DNA of 64,000 nucleotides from Nocardioides mangrovicus (GCF_003674065.1 NZ_RDBE01000010.1:225577-289576); one strand, 5' to 3'. Shown: positions 54,831 through 63,983, numbered from the stretch's first letter. The notes: generated by a model not told the origin, from the letters alone. A program made the numbers and translations.

Positions 54831-56216
54831 GTGCCGACGGTCTCCACGACGAGCATCCCCGGACTGCTCGTCGTCTCGCTCGACGTCCACGGTGACGACC
54901 GCGGCTGGTTCAAGGAGAACTGGCAGCGCGAGAAGCTGGTCGCCCTGGGCCTGCCCGACTTCGGTCCGGTACAGCAGAACATCTCCTACAACGCCGCCGC
55001 CGGCGTCACCCGCGGCATCCACGCCGAGCCGTGGGACAAGCTCGTCTCCATCGTCACCGGGCGAGCGTTCGGCGCCTGGGTCGACCTGCGCGAGGGCCCG
55101 GGCTTCGGCGCGGTGTTCACCCACGAGCTCGACCCGCACACGGCGGTCTTCGTGCCGCGCGGCGTCGGCAACTCCTACCAGGTGCTCGAGGACGCCACCG
55201 CGTACTCCTACCTGGTCAACCGGCACTGGCGCCCCGACGCCGGCTACAAGGAGCTCAACCTGGCCGACCCCACCGCGGCTGTCCCGTGGCCGATCGCGCT
55301 CGACGACGCCTCCGTCGAGCGCTCCGCGAAGGACCTGGCGAACCCCGAGCTGGGCGACGTCGAGCCCTTCGCGCCCGCGCCCGCGCTCGTCGTGGGCCAC
55401 CGCGGCCAGCTGGGTCGTGCCCTGCTGCGGGCACTGCCCCACGCCGACGGCGTCGACATCGACGAGCTGGACCTCACCGACCCGACGGCGGTCGCCGCCT
55501 TCGACTTCTCCGGCTACGACGTCGTCGTCAACGCCGCCGCCTACACCGCCGTCGACCGGGCCGAGACCGACGAGGGCCGCCTGGCCTGCTGGGCCGGCAA
55601 CGCCACCGCGCCGGCGACCCTGGCCCGGCTGGCCTCCGAGCACGGCTTCACCTTGGTGCACGTCTCCTCCGACTACGTCTTCGACGGCACCCGCCGGCCC
55701 CACACCGAGGACGAGCCGCTCGCGCCGCTGAGCGTCTACGGACAGGCGAAGGCCGCCGGCGACCTCGCCGTCGCGGCCACACCCCGCCACTACCTGCTGC
55801 GCACCACCTGGCTGATCGGCGAGGGCCACAACTTCGTGCGCACGATGGCCAAGCTGGCCGACGACGGCGTCAGTCCGACGGTCGTCGACGACCAGGTCGG
55901 CCGGCTCACCTTCACCGACGACCTCGCCCGCGGCATCGCGCACCTGCTCGAGGTGCGCGCGCCCTACGGCACGTACAACCTCACCAACACCGGCCGGGTG
56001 CGCAGCTGGCGCGAGTTCGCCGCCGACGTCTTCGAGGCCCGCGGCCGCTCCCGCGACGACGTCGCTCCCACCACCACCGCGGAGTACGCCGACGGCCGCG
56101 AGCCCTTCGCCCCGCGCCCGCTGCTCTCGGAGATGTCGCTGGACAAGCTCCTGGCCACCGGCTTCGAGCCCCGCGACGTCGACGAGGCGCTGGCCGACTA
56201 CCTGCGCCGCAGCTGA
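54831..56216 (+). CDS. rmlC-rmlD: Fused dTDP-4-dehydrorhamnose 3,5-epimerase/reductase (RmlC-RmlD)
   Basis: This 461-residue protein carries the last two steps of dTDP-rhamnose synthesis. Residues about 1-185 are a cupin-type epimerase (RmlC), with [24 protein letters not shown] containing the catalytic His, and [14 protein letters not shown]. Residues about 188-461 are the NADPH-dependent reductase (RmlD): [27 protein letters not shown] and Tyr303/Lys307 in YGQAK. GTG 54831 lies two bases after rmlB, so the operon is rmlB-rmlCD. Its 3' end overlaps the opposed MauE-thioredoxin gene by 19 bases. Confidence 0.9.
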   Translation: MPTVSTTSIPGLLVVSLDVHGDDRGWFKENWQREKLVALGLPDFGPVQQNISYNAAAGVTRGIHAEPWDKLVSIVTGRAFGAWVDLREGPGFGAVFTHELDPHTAVFVPRGVGNSYQVLEDATAYSYLVNRHWRPDAGYKELNLADPTAAVPWPIALDDASVERSAKDLANPELGDVEPFAPAPALVVGHRGQLGRALLRALPHADGVDIDELDLTDPTAVAAFDFSGYDVVVNAAAYTAVDRAETDEGRLACWAGNATAPATLARLASEHGFTLVHVSSDYVFDGTRRPHTEDEPLAPLSVYGQAKAAGDLAVAATPRHYLLRTTWLIGEGHNFVRTMAKLADDGVSPTVVDDQVGRLTFTDDLARGIAHLLEVRAPYGTYNLTNTGRVRSWREFAADVFEARGRSRDDVAPTTTAEYADGREPFAPRPLLSEMSLDKLLATGFEPRDVDEALADYLRRS

Positions 56217-57124
56217 GCCTCGATCTCGTCGGCGAAGCCGATCACGGCCGAGGCGCCGTGCACCGGACCGCCGGCCACGAGGGCGTCGGCCCCCAGCAGC
56301 ACCGCCGACGGCCGCACCAGTCCGAGCACGGCGCTGACCCGCTCCTGCGGGTCGTGCAGCACCGCGGGCCAGCCGGGCGGTGTCGGCTCCCCCGCGGGCA
56401 GCGCCGAGAGCACGTGGACGTCGACGCCGGGCAGCCGCGCCGGCCAGTCGCCGATCGCGTCGGTGACCTTCGCGCACGAGGAGCAGCTGGTCGAGAGCGT
56501 CACCAGCAGCTGAGGCCGCTCGCTGGCCAGCTCGGGTAACGAGACCGCCGTACCGTCGGCGCCCTGCACGTGCAGGAACGGGATGCCGGCCCGGGCCGCC
56601 CCGCCGGCGTCGCGGTGCACCGTCGCCGCCACCAGCACACCCACCAGCACCACGGCGACCAGCCACCCGACGTCGCCGGCGTCCAGGGCGCCCAGCCGGC
56701 CGACCAGCGAGTGACCGCGCACCGCGTCGACGACCGCCAGCACCGCCGCGGCCAGCAGCAGCTGGTTGCGCACCACGGTCATGGCGCCGACGTGTCCGCC
56801 GCCCAGCCCGCCGAAGCAGTCGCACTCGGCCTCCCGCCCCGTGGCCACGACGCGCACGACCAGCACGGTGTACGCCGCGAGCAGCACCGCGACGAGCACG
56901 GCGGTGACCAGGAAACCCGGGCCCGGCAGCAGCAGCGCCAGGCCGAGCACCACCTCCAGCCACGGCAGCCACCGCGGTCGACGCAGGAGGCGACGCAGCA
57001 CGTCAGGCACCCCGAGGTCCGCGAGCGCCGTGGTCGGCGCACCGGGGTCGCGGACCTTCGCGGCCCCGGCGGCCACGAGCGCACAGCCGACGGCCAGGGG
57101 CGCGAGCACGACCGCGTCTGCCAC
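56198..57124 (-). CDS. MauE-like membrane protein fused to a thioredoxin-like domain
   Basis: This 308-residue protein has a MauE/DoxX-like four-helix N-terminal part (about 1-165) with the paired cysteines ECDCFGG (Cys101, Cys103) and a C-terminal thioredoxin-like domain (about 170-300) with CSSC at 214-217. The two parts could pass electrons across the membrane to keep an outer thiol/disulfide system charged. MauE proper matures methylamine dehydrogenase; no such enzyme is here. GTG 57124 sits six bases below a TACCCT box. It is divergent from the HprK-like gene by 34 bases, so the two are probably co-controlled. Confidence 0.75.
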   Translation of the reverse strand: MADAVVLAPLAVGCALVAAGAAKVRDPGAPTTALADLGVPDVLRRLLRRPRWLPWLEVVLGLALLLPGPGFLVTAVLVAVLLAAYTVLVVRVVATGREAECDCFGGLGGGHVGAMTVVRNQLLLAAAVLAVVDAVRGHSLVGRLGALDAGDVGWLVAVVLVGVLVAATVHRDAGGAARAGIPFLHVQGADGTAVSLPELASERPQLLVTLSTSCSSCAKVTDAIGDWPARLPGVDVHVLSALPAGEPTPPGWPAVLHDPQERVSAVLGLVRPSAVLLGADALVAGGPVHGASAVIGFADEIEAQLRRR

Positions 57125-57130
57125 CAGATC

Positions 57131-57152
57131 AGGGTAGAGACCCGTCTACCCT
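57131..57152. promoter_or_regulatory. Palindromic bidirectional promoter with back-to-back -10 boxes
   Basis: AGGGTAGA-N6-TCTACCCT is a perfect 8-base palindrome. On the minus strand it gives TACCCT six bases before GTG 57124; on the plus strand TACCCT (57147-57152) six bases before GTG 57159. Both genes would be leaderless, and one polymerase or regulator could block the other start. Confidence 0.65.
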
Positions 57153-57158
57153 CCTCGT

Positions 57159-57977
57159 GTGGACGCGCGGCTCGAGCTGTCAGCGCTGGGCGCTCCGCTC
57201 GACCTCGTGGTCGGCGGTTCGCGCGCCCAGGAGTTGCACGCCGCGCTGGCCGAGCGGTGGGAGCTGTGCCTGCGCGGGACCGGTGAGAGCGACGCTCGCA
57301 CGATCGAGGTGTCGCTGGGCGACGAGCACGCCGACGCCGTCGTCGAGGAGGTCGCGGTTCCCCGTGCCGCCGGCGCCGACCTGGACCGGCTCCTGGTCGA
57401 CGTGACGCACCGGGTCACCCACCAGGCGATCGCGGCAGGCGTCGGCCGGTTGCTGATGTTCCACGCCGCCGGCGTGTGCGACCCGCACTCGGGCGACACG
57501 GTGGTCTGCGTGGCGCCCGGCGGCACCGGGAAGACGACCCTGTGCCGCACGCTGGGGCGCGGGCGCGGCTACCTGTCCGATGAGACGGTGGGCGTGGCCG
57601 ACGACGGCACCGTGCGCCCCTACCCCAAGCCGCTGTCGGTGCGGCGCGACGGCTCCGCGGTCAAGGACGAGGTGGCGCCGGACCGGTTCGGGCTGCGGGC
57701 CGCCGCCGTGAAACCCACCGTGCGCGCCGTGCTGCTGCTCTCCCGCGAGGCCGCCGGCGCCCGGCAACCGGTGGTCGAGAAGCTCGACCTGTTCGAGGCG
57801 ATCGTCGCGCTGGCGCCGGAGACCTCGTCGCTGGCCCGGCTGTCGCAGCCGCTGCACCGGCTGGCCGCGCTGCTCGAGCAGACCCGGCTGCTGGCGCGTG
57901 TCCGCTACGACGAGGCGGCCACCTTGGCCCCCCTGGTCGAGGATCTGATCGGTCCGCCGCGAGCGGAGGCGTCGTGA
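57159..57977 (+). CDS. HprK-like kinase/ATPase
   Basis: This 272-residue protein resembles the C-terminal domain of HPr kinase. The P-loop is VAPGGTGKTTL (GGTGKTTL at 121-128), an LSDET acidic segment follows at 139-143 and PYPKPLSVRRDG at about 154. The N-terminal 110 residues are unlike HprK and may bind a partner. HprK-like proteins without HPr occur beside PqqD-like genes in surface and lasso-peptide loci, where some phosphorylate peptides. GTG 57159 lies under the palindromic promoter. Its stop shares GTGA with the PqqD-like gene. Confidence 0.75.
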   Translation: MDARLELSALGAPLDLVVGGSRAQELHAALAERWELCLRGTGESDARTIEVSLGDEHADAVVEEVAVPRAAGADLDRLLVDVTHRVTHQAIAAGVGRLLMFHAAGVCDPHSGDTVVCVAPGGTGKTTLCRTLGRGRGYLSDETVGVADDGTVRPYPKPLSVRRDGSAVKDEVAPDRFGLRAAAVKPTVRAVLLLSREAAGARQPVVEKLDLFEAIVALAPETSSLARLSQPLHRLAALLEQTRLLARVRYDEAATLAPLVEDLIGPPRAEAS

Positions 57978-58279
57978 CCGCCGAGCAGGTGCGCAGCGTC
58001 CCCGTCGTCGACCAGCTCGACCGCGACGGCGAGCGGCTGGTGCTCCTGCCCGAGCGCGCGGTGCGGCTGGTCGGGCTCGCGCCGGCGCTGCTGGACCTCA
58101 GCCGGGACTGGACCGACGTCGCCCGGCTGGTCGAGCAGCTCGAGGAGCGCTTCGGCGTGCCGGCGGCCGGCGAGGCCGCCGACCTGGTCCGCGAGGCGGT
58201 GGACGACCTCGCCGCGCAGGGACTGATCGAGCTCTCCGGCCACGGATCCACGCCCGGAGAGGGCATGATCGGCCCATGA
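57974..58279 (+). CDS. PqqD-like protein (second copy)
   Basis: This 101-residue protein shares the PqqD pattern: an N-terminal strand pair around ERLVLLPERAVRLVGLAPAL, then helices with WTDVARLVEQLEERFG and DLVREAVDDLAAQGLIEL. It begins with GTG 57974 inside the HprK-like stop and ends in ATGA shared with the phosphatase, giving a tight HprK-PqqD-phosphatase group. It probably brings a substrate to the HprK-like protein. No small peptide gene that could be that substrate was seen nearby. Confidence 0.7.
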   Translation: MTAEQVRSVPVVDQLDRDGERLVLLPERAVRLVGLAPALLDLSRDWTDVARLVEQLEERFGVPAAGEAADLVREAVDDLAAQGLIELSGHGSTPGEGMIGP

Positions 58280-58893
58280 GCGCCACCAGTCCGCCCGCCG
58301 GCGGGGGTCACAGTCACGCCGGCCAGCCGCTGCGGGTGCTGTTCGTGTGCACCGCCAACATCAGCCGCTCGCCGTACGCCGAGCTCTACGCGCGCGCCAG
58401 CACCCAGCGCCGCGGGGTGCCGCTGGAGTTCGACTCCGCCGGCACCTGGGCCGTCCCCGGCAACCCCATCGACCCGGTGATGGGCTACCAGCTCGCCCAG
58501 CGCGGCATCGACTCCGGGGCCTTCCGCAGCCGCCGCGTCACCCCGCAGGACGTCAGCGACGCCGACGTCGTGCTGGTGATGGAGGAGGTGCACCGCAGCT
58601 TCCTCCTCGAGGACGTGCCGGCCGCCATCGGGAAGGTCTTCACGCTGGGCCAGTTCGCCGGGCGCACCGTGCAGTTCCCCACCGCCCACGGCACCGACCT
58701 GGTCGACGCCCTGGGCAAGCGGCGCACGCGCGGCCGCGTCGACGACGACGTCGCCGACCCCTACCGCCGCGGCGAGGAGGTGGCTGCGGCCACGGCCAGC
58801 CGGCTGGACCGGTTGCTCGAGGTCGCTCTGTACGCCCTGCACCCCGCCAGCGGCGAGCAGGCCCCCGCCCCGATCCCGGGCCGCCGCGGGTAG
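58276..58893 (+). CDS. Low-molecular-weight protein-tyrosine phosphatase
   Basis: This 205-residue protein has an LMW-PTP loop VCTANISRSP (Cys25, Arg31) and a VADPYRRG segment with the general-acid Asp. The first 20 residues, rich in Gly, Ser and His, are extra. It is coupled by ATGA to the PqqD-like gene, so it is likely part of that group and may reverse the HprK-like kinase or act on the BY-kinase at 48884-50470. It differs clearly from the other LMW-PTP at 18642. Confidence 0.8.
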   Translation: MSATSPPAGGGHSHAGQPLRVLFVCTANISRSPYAELYARASTQRRGVPLEFDSAGTWAVPGNPIDPVMGYQLAQRGIDSGAFRSRRVTPQDVSDADVVLVMEEVHRSFLLEDVPAAIGKVFTLGQFAGRTVQFPTAHGTDLVDALGKRRTRGRVDDDVADPYRRGEEVAAATASRLDRLLEVALYALHPASGEQAPAPIPGRRG

Positions 58894-58908
58894 CCGGCGA
58901 CCGATCTG

Positions 58909-58926
58909 GGTTACCGGCGCGTAACC
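58909..58926. promoter_or_regulatory. Inverted repeat GGTTAC-N6-GTAACC, possible operator
   Basis: The perfect six-base arms lie 30 bases before the GTG of the penicillin-acylase gene. GGAGG follows at 58947-58951 as its ribosome site. An operator is inferred from symmetry and position only. Confidence 0.35.
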
Positions 58927-58955
58927 TCCACCGGCCTGGACCGTTGGAGGTGGCT

Positions 58956-61817
58956 GTGAGACGACTCACTCGTACCGCCACTGCCGCCACCGCCCTGCTG
59001 CTCGCCTGCCTGGGCACCGCCGCGACCGCGACCGGATCGAGCACCGGATCCAGCACCGGATCCAGCACCGGCGATACCGGTTACCGGCTCGACGACTACG
59101 CCGACGGCCAGGCGAGCTACGTACTCCCCCCGGGCGAGAACGGCCTGGTCACGGTGGCCGACGCCGTGCAGTTCGAGCTGACCGGCCAGCGGCCGGCCGG
59201 CAGCGACGACCAGCTCGCGCAGTACTCCGACCTCCTCTACGGCGCTTCGGACCTCACCGACGCCTCGCTGAGCCGGTACTACAACGACGAGTCCTTCGGG
59301 GTGCGGCCGGCCGACGTGGTGCGCACCGAGTCGCCCGCCGAGGGCGTGCACATCTACCGCGACCGCCAGGACGTCCCGCACGTCTACGGCGACTCCGATG
59401 CCGCCGCGGCCTACGGCGCGGGCTACGCGCAGGCCGAGGACCGGCTCTTCCTCATGGACGTGCTGCGTCACTACGGCTCCGGCACCCTGGCCTCGTTCCT
59501 GGGCGCCTCGTGCGAGTTCGAGCAGATGGACCACGACCAGCTGCTGCTCTCCCCGTACACGAAGGCCCAGGCCACGGCGCAGGTGGACGCGCTGCCGAGC
59601 CGTTACGGCGCCCAGGGGCAGCGGGCCAAGGACATGATCGAGGCCTACGTGAAGGGCGTGAACGCCTACATCGACGCCGCCCGGCTCGACCCGTCCAAGC
59701 TGCCCGCCGACTACGTCGCCGGCGCACCGGACGCGCTGGTCCCGCAGCACTGGACGCCGGCCGACGTCGTCGCCGTGGCCAGTCTGATCGGCGGCATCTT
59801 CGGTCGCGGCGGCGGCTCCGAGGTCGACAACGCCCACCTGCTCAGCTACCTGCAGGGCAGGTACGGCGCCACCGCCGGCGAGGCCGCCTACCGCTCGTTC
59901 AACCGCCAGAACGACCCGCTCGCCCCGACGACGATCACCGACCAGACGTTCTCCTACGGCACCCGCACGAAGCCGCTGGACGCCTCGCTCACCGCGATCC
60001 CCGACGACGGCGCTCTCACCGGCGGCCCGACGGACACCTCGCCGGGCTGCGCCCAGGCGAGCAGCCAGGGCTCCTCATCGCTCCCGGGTGTGCCGCTGAG
60101 CGCTGGCACCCGCGCGCAGACGGCGCTCAACATCGCCCAGGCGCTGCGGTCGATGCCGTCGTCGATGAGCAACGCGCTGGTGGTGAACGGATCGAAGACC
60201 GCATCGGGCCACCCGATCGCCGTCTTCGGTCCGCAGGTCTCCTACTTCGCCCCGCAGATCCTCAGCCTGATCGACCTCCACTCCCCCGACTACGCCGCCG
60301 AGGGCGCCTCGTTCCCGGGCACCGGTCTGGTGGAGCTCGGCCGGGGCAAGGACTATGCGTGGTCGGCCACGTCGGCCGGCAGCGACCTGATCGACATGCG
60401 GGTGGAGAAGATCTGCAACCCCGACGGGGGCGCGCCCGCGGCGCACGGCACGTCGTACGTCTTCGACGGCGCATGCACCCCGATGACGAAGGAGCAGTTC
60501 GACGAGACCGCGTTGCCGAAGGCCGGCGGCACGGGGGCGCCGGCGTACCTGCGGCACACGATCTACCAGACCCGGCACGGCGTCGTGCAGGGCTGGACGA
60601 CCGTGAAGGGGCAACCGGTCGCGATCGTCCAGCAGCGTTCGACCTACGGCCACGACATCGACTCGGTGGTGGGCTTCCTCGGCTTCGGCACTCCCTCGCA
60701 GACCCACGACGTGCAGAGCTGGATGGACTCGGCGGCCAGGATCGGGTTCACCTTCAATTGGTTCTACGCCGACGACCGCGACACCGGCTACTTCGTCAGC
60801 GGCCGCGACCCGGTGCGCAACCCGGCCGAGGACCCGACGCTGCCCACGTGGGGCACCGGCCGGGCCGAGTGGCGCGGCTTCCTGACCGCGGCGCAGCATC
60901 CCCACGAGACGAACCCGGCCCAGGGCTACTTCGTGAGCTGGAACAACAAGCCGGCGCCCGGGTTCGCCGGCGACGGCGACTACTCCTACGGCCAGAGCTT
61001 CCGCTCGGTGCTGCTGGTCAAGCAGCTGCAGGCCCAGCTCACGGCCCACCCCGGCTCGCTGCATCGCGCCGACGTCGTGAAGGCGATGGAGACCGCCGCC
61101 AGCCAGGACCTCGACGGCGTCGAGCTGAACCAGCTGGTGCTGCGCTACGCGGGCCAGCGCCCACAGTCCGCCGGCGTCCGGACGATGCTCGACCAGCTGC
61201 GCGCCTGGGACGCCGCGGGCTCCCACCGCCTCAAGTCGACTCCGTCGGACACCCAGTACACCGACCACGCCGCCGTCGCCATCTCCGATGAGCTGGTGCC
61301 GAACCTGATCCGTGCCGTGTTCGACGGCATCCTCGGCGCCGGCGGCACCTCCGACGTCGGCTCCAACGGCGGTGCGGCCACCGAGGGCTACACGAAGCTG
61401 CCGATGCAGTGGGTCAACACCCCCAACTCCGGCGGCGCCCACCTGGGCTCGGCCTACGACGGTGGCTACGAGGGCTACCTGATGACCGCGCTGCAGCAGT
61501 TGCTCGGCGCTCACCCGCAGGACGCCTTCGACTCCGCGCTCACCTCGCACCTGTGCACCAGCGGCCCGGGCACCTGTGGCGCCGCGGTCGACCGCGCCCT
61601 GCAGACCACCTACGACGCGCTGGTGAGCGCCAACGGCAGCACCGACGTCGCCTCCTGGACGGCCTCGAGCGCCTCGAAGGCCGCCGGCCAGACCATGCCG
61701 GCCTACGACGCCATCGGCTTCCGCGCGCTCGGCATCGTCGGCCAGCCCGACATCGACTGGCAGAACCGGCCGACCTTCCAGCAGGTGGTGGAGTTCCCGC
61801 GGCATCGGACGCGGTGA
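58956..61817 (+). CDS. Secreted penicillin-acylase family Ntn-hydrolase
   Basis: This 953-residue precursor has an N-terminal signal (basic start, hydrophobic 8-25), then three GSST repeats encoded by 12-base units. Residues about 115-400 fit the alpha subunit (HIYRDRQDVPHVYGD, QAEDRLFLMDVLRHYGSG). The nucleophile would be Ser405 in MSNALVVNGSKTASGHPI, where the protein cleaves itself. The beta part runs to the end, with SWNNKP as the conserved Asn region. The family hydrolyses acyl amides, including acyl-homoserine lactones and related lipids. GTG 58956 has GGAGG upstream. The actual substrate is unknown. Confidence 0.85.
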   Translation: MRRLTRTATAATALLLACLGTAATATGSSTGSSTGSSTGDTGYRLDDYADGQASYVLPPGENGLVTVADAVQFELTGQRPAGSDDQLAQYSDLLYGASDLTDASLSRYYNDESFGVRPADVVRTESPAEGVHIYRDRQDVPHVYGDSDAAAAYGAGYAQAEDRLFLMDVLRHYGSGTLASFLGASCEFEQMDHDQLLLSPYTKAQATAQVDALPSRYGAQGQRAKDMIEAYVKGVNAYIDAARLDPSKLPADYVAGAPDALVPQHWTPADVVAVASLIGGIFGRGGGSEVDNAHLLSYLQGRYGATAGEAAYRSFNRQNDPLAPTTITDQTFSYGTRTKPLDASLTAIPDDGALTGGPTDTSPGCAQASSQGSSSLPGVPLSAGTRAQTALNIAQALRSMPSSMSNALVVNGSKTASGHPIAVFGPQVSYFAPQILSLIDLHSPDYAAEGASFPGTGLVELGRGKDYAWSATSAGSDLIDMRVEKICNPDGGAPAAHGTSYVFDGACTPMTKEQFDETALPKAGGTGAPAYLRHTIYQTRHGVVQGWTTVKGQPVAIVQQRSTYGHDIDSVVGFLGFGTPSQTHDVQSWMDSAARIGFTFNWFYADDRDTGYFVSGRDPVRNPAEDPTLPTWGTGRAEWRGFLTAAQHPHETNPAQGYFVSWNNKPAPGFAGDGDYSYGQSFRSVLLVKQLQAQLTAHPGSLHRADVVKAMETAASQDLDGVELNQLVLRYAGQRPQSAGVRTMLDQLRAWDAAGSHRLKSTPSDTQYTDHAAVAISDELVPNLIRAVFDGILGAGGTSDVGSNGGAATEGYTKLPMQWVNTPNSGGAHLGSAYDGGYEGYLMTALQQLLGAHPQDAFDSALTSHLCTSGPGTCGAAVDRALQTTYDALVSANGSTDVASWTASSASKAAGQTMPAYDAIGFRALGIVGQPDIDWQNRPTFQQVVEFPRHRTR

Positions 61818-61833
61818 GCCGCCGGCGGACCGC

Positions 61834-62070
61834 TCAGCCCAGCGCCCGGTCGACCAGCTCGCGCAGCTCGTCGGGCAGCTGGTGCTCCCCGACGGTGACC
61901 GTCCGCTCGCCCAGCGTCAATCGGTAGACGAACCGATCCGGGCGCGGGTCGTGGGCTCCCAGGGCGGCCAGCTGCTCACCGAGGGCGCCACCGACGGTGT
62001 CGTCGACCTCGACCGTCCCGGTGCGGCTGATCCCGGCGAACCCGCCGGTGCGGGCCACCTCGAGGTTCAC
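61834..62070 (-). CDS. Emfourin-like protease inhibitor
   Basis: This 78-residue protein begins NLEVARTGGFAGISRTGTVEV and has a C-terminal DELRELVDRALG helix, matching the emfourin (protealysin inhibitor) type. It is encoded directly after an M4 protease, with GTG 62070 overlapping that stop as GTGA; this order is typical of protealysin-emfourin operons. It probably binds the protease active site in the cytosol. There is no signal peptide. Confidence 0.75.
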   Translation of the reverse strand: MNLEVARTGGFAGISRTGTVEVDDTVGGALGEQLAALGAHDPRPDRFVYRLTLGERTVTVGEHQLPDELRELVDRALG

Positions 62071-63065
62071 GACGCCGTGACGCCGACGCCCTGCCAGGCC
62101 TTCCGCACGTCGTCGGCGTGCTCGCCGGCGGCGTCGACGGTGGCGGTGGCGAAGCCGGCGAAGTCGGTGTCGGCGCCGATCCCGGAGGTGAGGGCGGCGT
62201 ACCAGATCCGGCCGGCGCCCTCGGCCGCGCTGCCGCCGACCGCGGTGGCGGCCAGGTAGAAGGCGCGATTGGGGATGCCGGAGTTGGTGTGGACTCCGCC
62301 GTTGTCGTCGCTGGTGTCGACGTAGTCCTTCATGTCCCCGACCTGCGGGTCCTTGCCCAGCTGGGGGTCGTCGTAGGCGGTGCCCGGGGCCTTCATCGAG
62401 CGCAGCGCCGTGCCCTTCACCCCGGCGAGGAAGATGCCCTCGCCGATCAGCCAGTCGGCCTGCTTGGCGCTCTGCTTGAGCAGCCGCTGCTTGAGCGAGA
62501 TCCCGAAGACGTCGGAGATCGACTCGTTGAGCGCACCCGACTGGCCCTCGTAGGTCAGCCCTGCGGTGCGCTCGGTGACCGCGTGGGTGAGCTCGTGGCC
62601 GAGCACGTCCACGGGCCGGGTGAACCGGCCGAACGCCTTGCCGTCGCCGTCGCCGAAGACCAGCTGGGTGCCGTTCCAGAAGGCGTTGTCGTAGTTCTGG
62701 TCGTAGTGCACGGTGCCGAGGACGTCGGCGCCCTTGTCGTCGAAGGAGTCGCGGTCGTAGACCTCGGCGTACATCGCCAGCGCGGCGGCGATGCCGTCGG
62801 CGGCCTCGTCGGTGGCGTCGTCGCCGGTGGCCGCGTCACCCGGTGAGCGGACCAGCCGGCCCGGCAGCGTGGTGCCGTGCTCGGCGTCGTGGATCTCCCA
62901 CGGCTTGCCCGACGCCACCGCGGTGGCGGTGAGCGACTGCGCCCCGCGCGTGGCGCGGAAGCGACGGTCGTGCTCGAGGGTGAGGTCGGCGCAGCGGGCG
63001 CAGTGGGCGTCGTCCATCGCGCGCACCCGCTCGAGCAGGTAGTCGGGGACGAACGCGTGGCGCAT
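62067..63065 (-). CDS. Protealysin-like M4 metalloprotease
   Basis: This 332-residue zinc protease has no signal peptide. It begins with a short propeptide (about 1-50) holding VPDYLLERV, like the PPYxL motif of protealysin-type precursors. The zinc site is GHELTH (His157, His161; Glu158 catalytic) with Glu181 in GALNESISD as third ligand, and a catalytic His in GGVHTNSGIPNRAF. It probably stays inactive in the cell with its propeptide or the coupled inhibitor. ATG 63065 overlaps the DUF2516 stop by one base (TGATG). Confidence 0.9.
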   Translation of the reverse strand: MRHAFVPDYLLERVRAMDDAHCARCADLTLEHDRRFRATRGAQSLTATAVASGKPWEIHDAEHGTTLPGRLVRSPGDAATGDDATDEAADGIAAALAMYAEVYDRDSFDDKGADVLGTVHYDQNYDNAFWNGTQLVFGDGDGKAFGRFTRPVDVLGHELTHAVTERTAGLTYEGQSGALNESISDVFGISLKQRLLKQSAKQADWLIGEGIFLAGVKGTALRSMKAPGTAYDDPQLGKDPQVGDMKDYVDTSDDNGGVHTNSGIPNRAFYLAATAVGGSAAEGAGRIWYAALTSGIGADTDFAGFATATVDAAGEHADDVRKAWQGVGVTAS

Positions 63066-63325
63066 CAGCGACGCCGGGTCAGCGCCGAGACGGCGGGGCG
63101 GACGTCGAGGAAGTAGACCAGCATGGCGATCGCGCCGACGAACATGCCGAGCGTGCCGAGGAAGTACTCCGCACCGAGGGCCACCACGAGCAGCAGCACC
63201 CAGCCGTTCTTGGTCAGCTTGCCGGCCGCCTCGAAGAGCGGGGCCTTGCGGATGACGACGTCGACCAGCGCGACCAGCGTGGCCACCAGCAAGATGATCT
63301 GGATGATCGCGATCACGCTGTACAT
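63065..63325 (-). CDS. DUF2516 family membrane protein
   Basis: This 86-residue protein has three hydrophobic helices (about 3-22, 42-55 and 58-72) and the conserved KLTKNGWVLLL segment of DUF2516, a family common in actinobacteria with no known role. It leads a small leftward group with the M4 protease and its inhibitor (overlapping stops/starts), so co-transcription is likely. A strong terminator separates it from the upstream HbhA-like gene. Confidence 0.8.
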   Translation of the reverse strand: MYSVIAIIQIILLVATLVALVDVVIRKAPLFEAAGKLTKNGWVLLLVVALGAEYFLGTLGMFVGAIAMLVYFLDVRPAVSALTRRR

Positions 63326-63352
63326 GGGTCGAGTCTAGGCGACGGGGACGAC

Positions 63353-63385
63353 AACGGCCCCGGACGAGTCGTCCGGGGCCGTTGG
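63353..63385 (-). terminator. Strong hairpin terminator of the HbhA-like gene
   Basis: CAACGGCCCCGGAC and GTCCGGGGCCGTTG are perfect 14-base arms around a 5-base loop. It starts 29 bases after the HbhA-like stop on the minus strand, followed by a modest T/C run. Confidence 0.8.
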
Positions 63386-63413
63386 CCGAGCCCCAGCAGA
63401 GCTCGGGCAGAGC

Positions 63414-63983
63414 TCAGCTCTCGTCGCCGACCTTCTGCGCGGCGTCCTCGACGGCGGCGGCGGTCTTCGCCGCGGCCTTCTTGGCCGCGGTGCCGGTGGC
63501 CTTCGCGGTGCGCTTGGTGGCGGTGGCGCTCTTCTTGGCCGTGGTGCGGGTGGCCTTGGCGCGCGAGGTGGCGGTCTTGGTGGCCGCGACGGCGTCCTGG
63601 GTGCTCTGCTGGCGGCGGATGCGGGCGACGAGCTTCTCGCCGCGGCTGGCCAGCTCGCCGTAGGTCTCGCCCAGGTCGCTCACGGCGTCGTTGACGTAGG
63701 CCTCGACCTTGCCGGGGATCGCCTTCGCGTCCTTGGTCAGGCCCTCGACGCGGCCGGTGACGGCGGCGCGGGCCCTGGCCTGCAGCGCCTTGGGCTCCAG
63801 GTCGGTGGAGCGCACGGACTTCTGCACCTTGCTGACGCGGCCCTGCACCTGGCCCTGGGCCTCGGTGACGTAGCCGCGCGCGAGCTCGACGGCGAGGTCG
63901 GTGGCGCCGGCGACGGCGTAGACCGGCTTGGGGACGCTCACCTTGGGGACGGTGACCTTCGGCAGCGTGGGGGTCTTCGGCAT
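63414..63983 (-). CDS. Heparin-binding haemagglutinin-like protein
   Basis: This 189-residue protein has a variable N-terminus (PTLPKVTVPKV), a long helical central region likely to form a coiled coil, and a C-terminal tail of Ala/Lys/Thr repeats (for example KATRTTAKKSATATKRTAK). This is the HbhA pattern; in mycobacteria the Lys-rich tail binds heparan sulfate and the protein is linked to adhesion and lipid handling. ATG 63983 follows AAGGAAG at good spacing. In a soil-type relative a structural or nucleoid-like role is just as possible. Confidence 0.75.
   Translation of the reverse strand: MPKTPTLPKVTVPKVSVPKPVYAVAGATDLAVELARGYVTEAQGQVQGRVSKVQKSVRSTDLEPKALQARARAAVTGRVEGLTKDAKAIPGKVEAYVNDAVSDLGETYGELASRGEKLVARIRRQQSTQDAVAATKTATSRAKATRTTAKKSATATKRTAKATGTAAKKAAAKTAAAVEDAAQKVGDES

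Noticed and set aside
58264..58275. CATGAT box six bases before the phosphatase ATG
   Set aside because: It lies inside the coupled PqqD-like gene and differs from TANNNT at the first base; translation coupling by ATGA explains the start.
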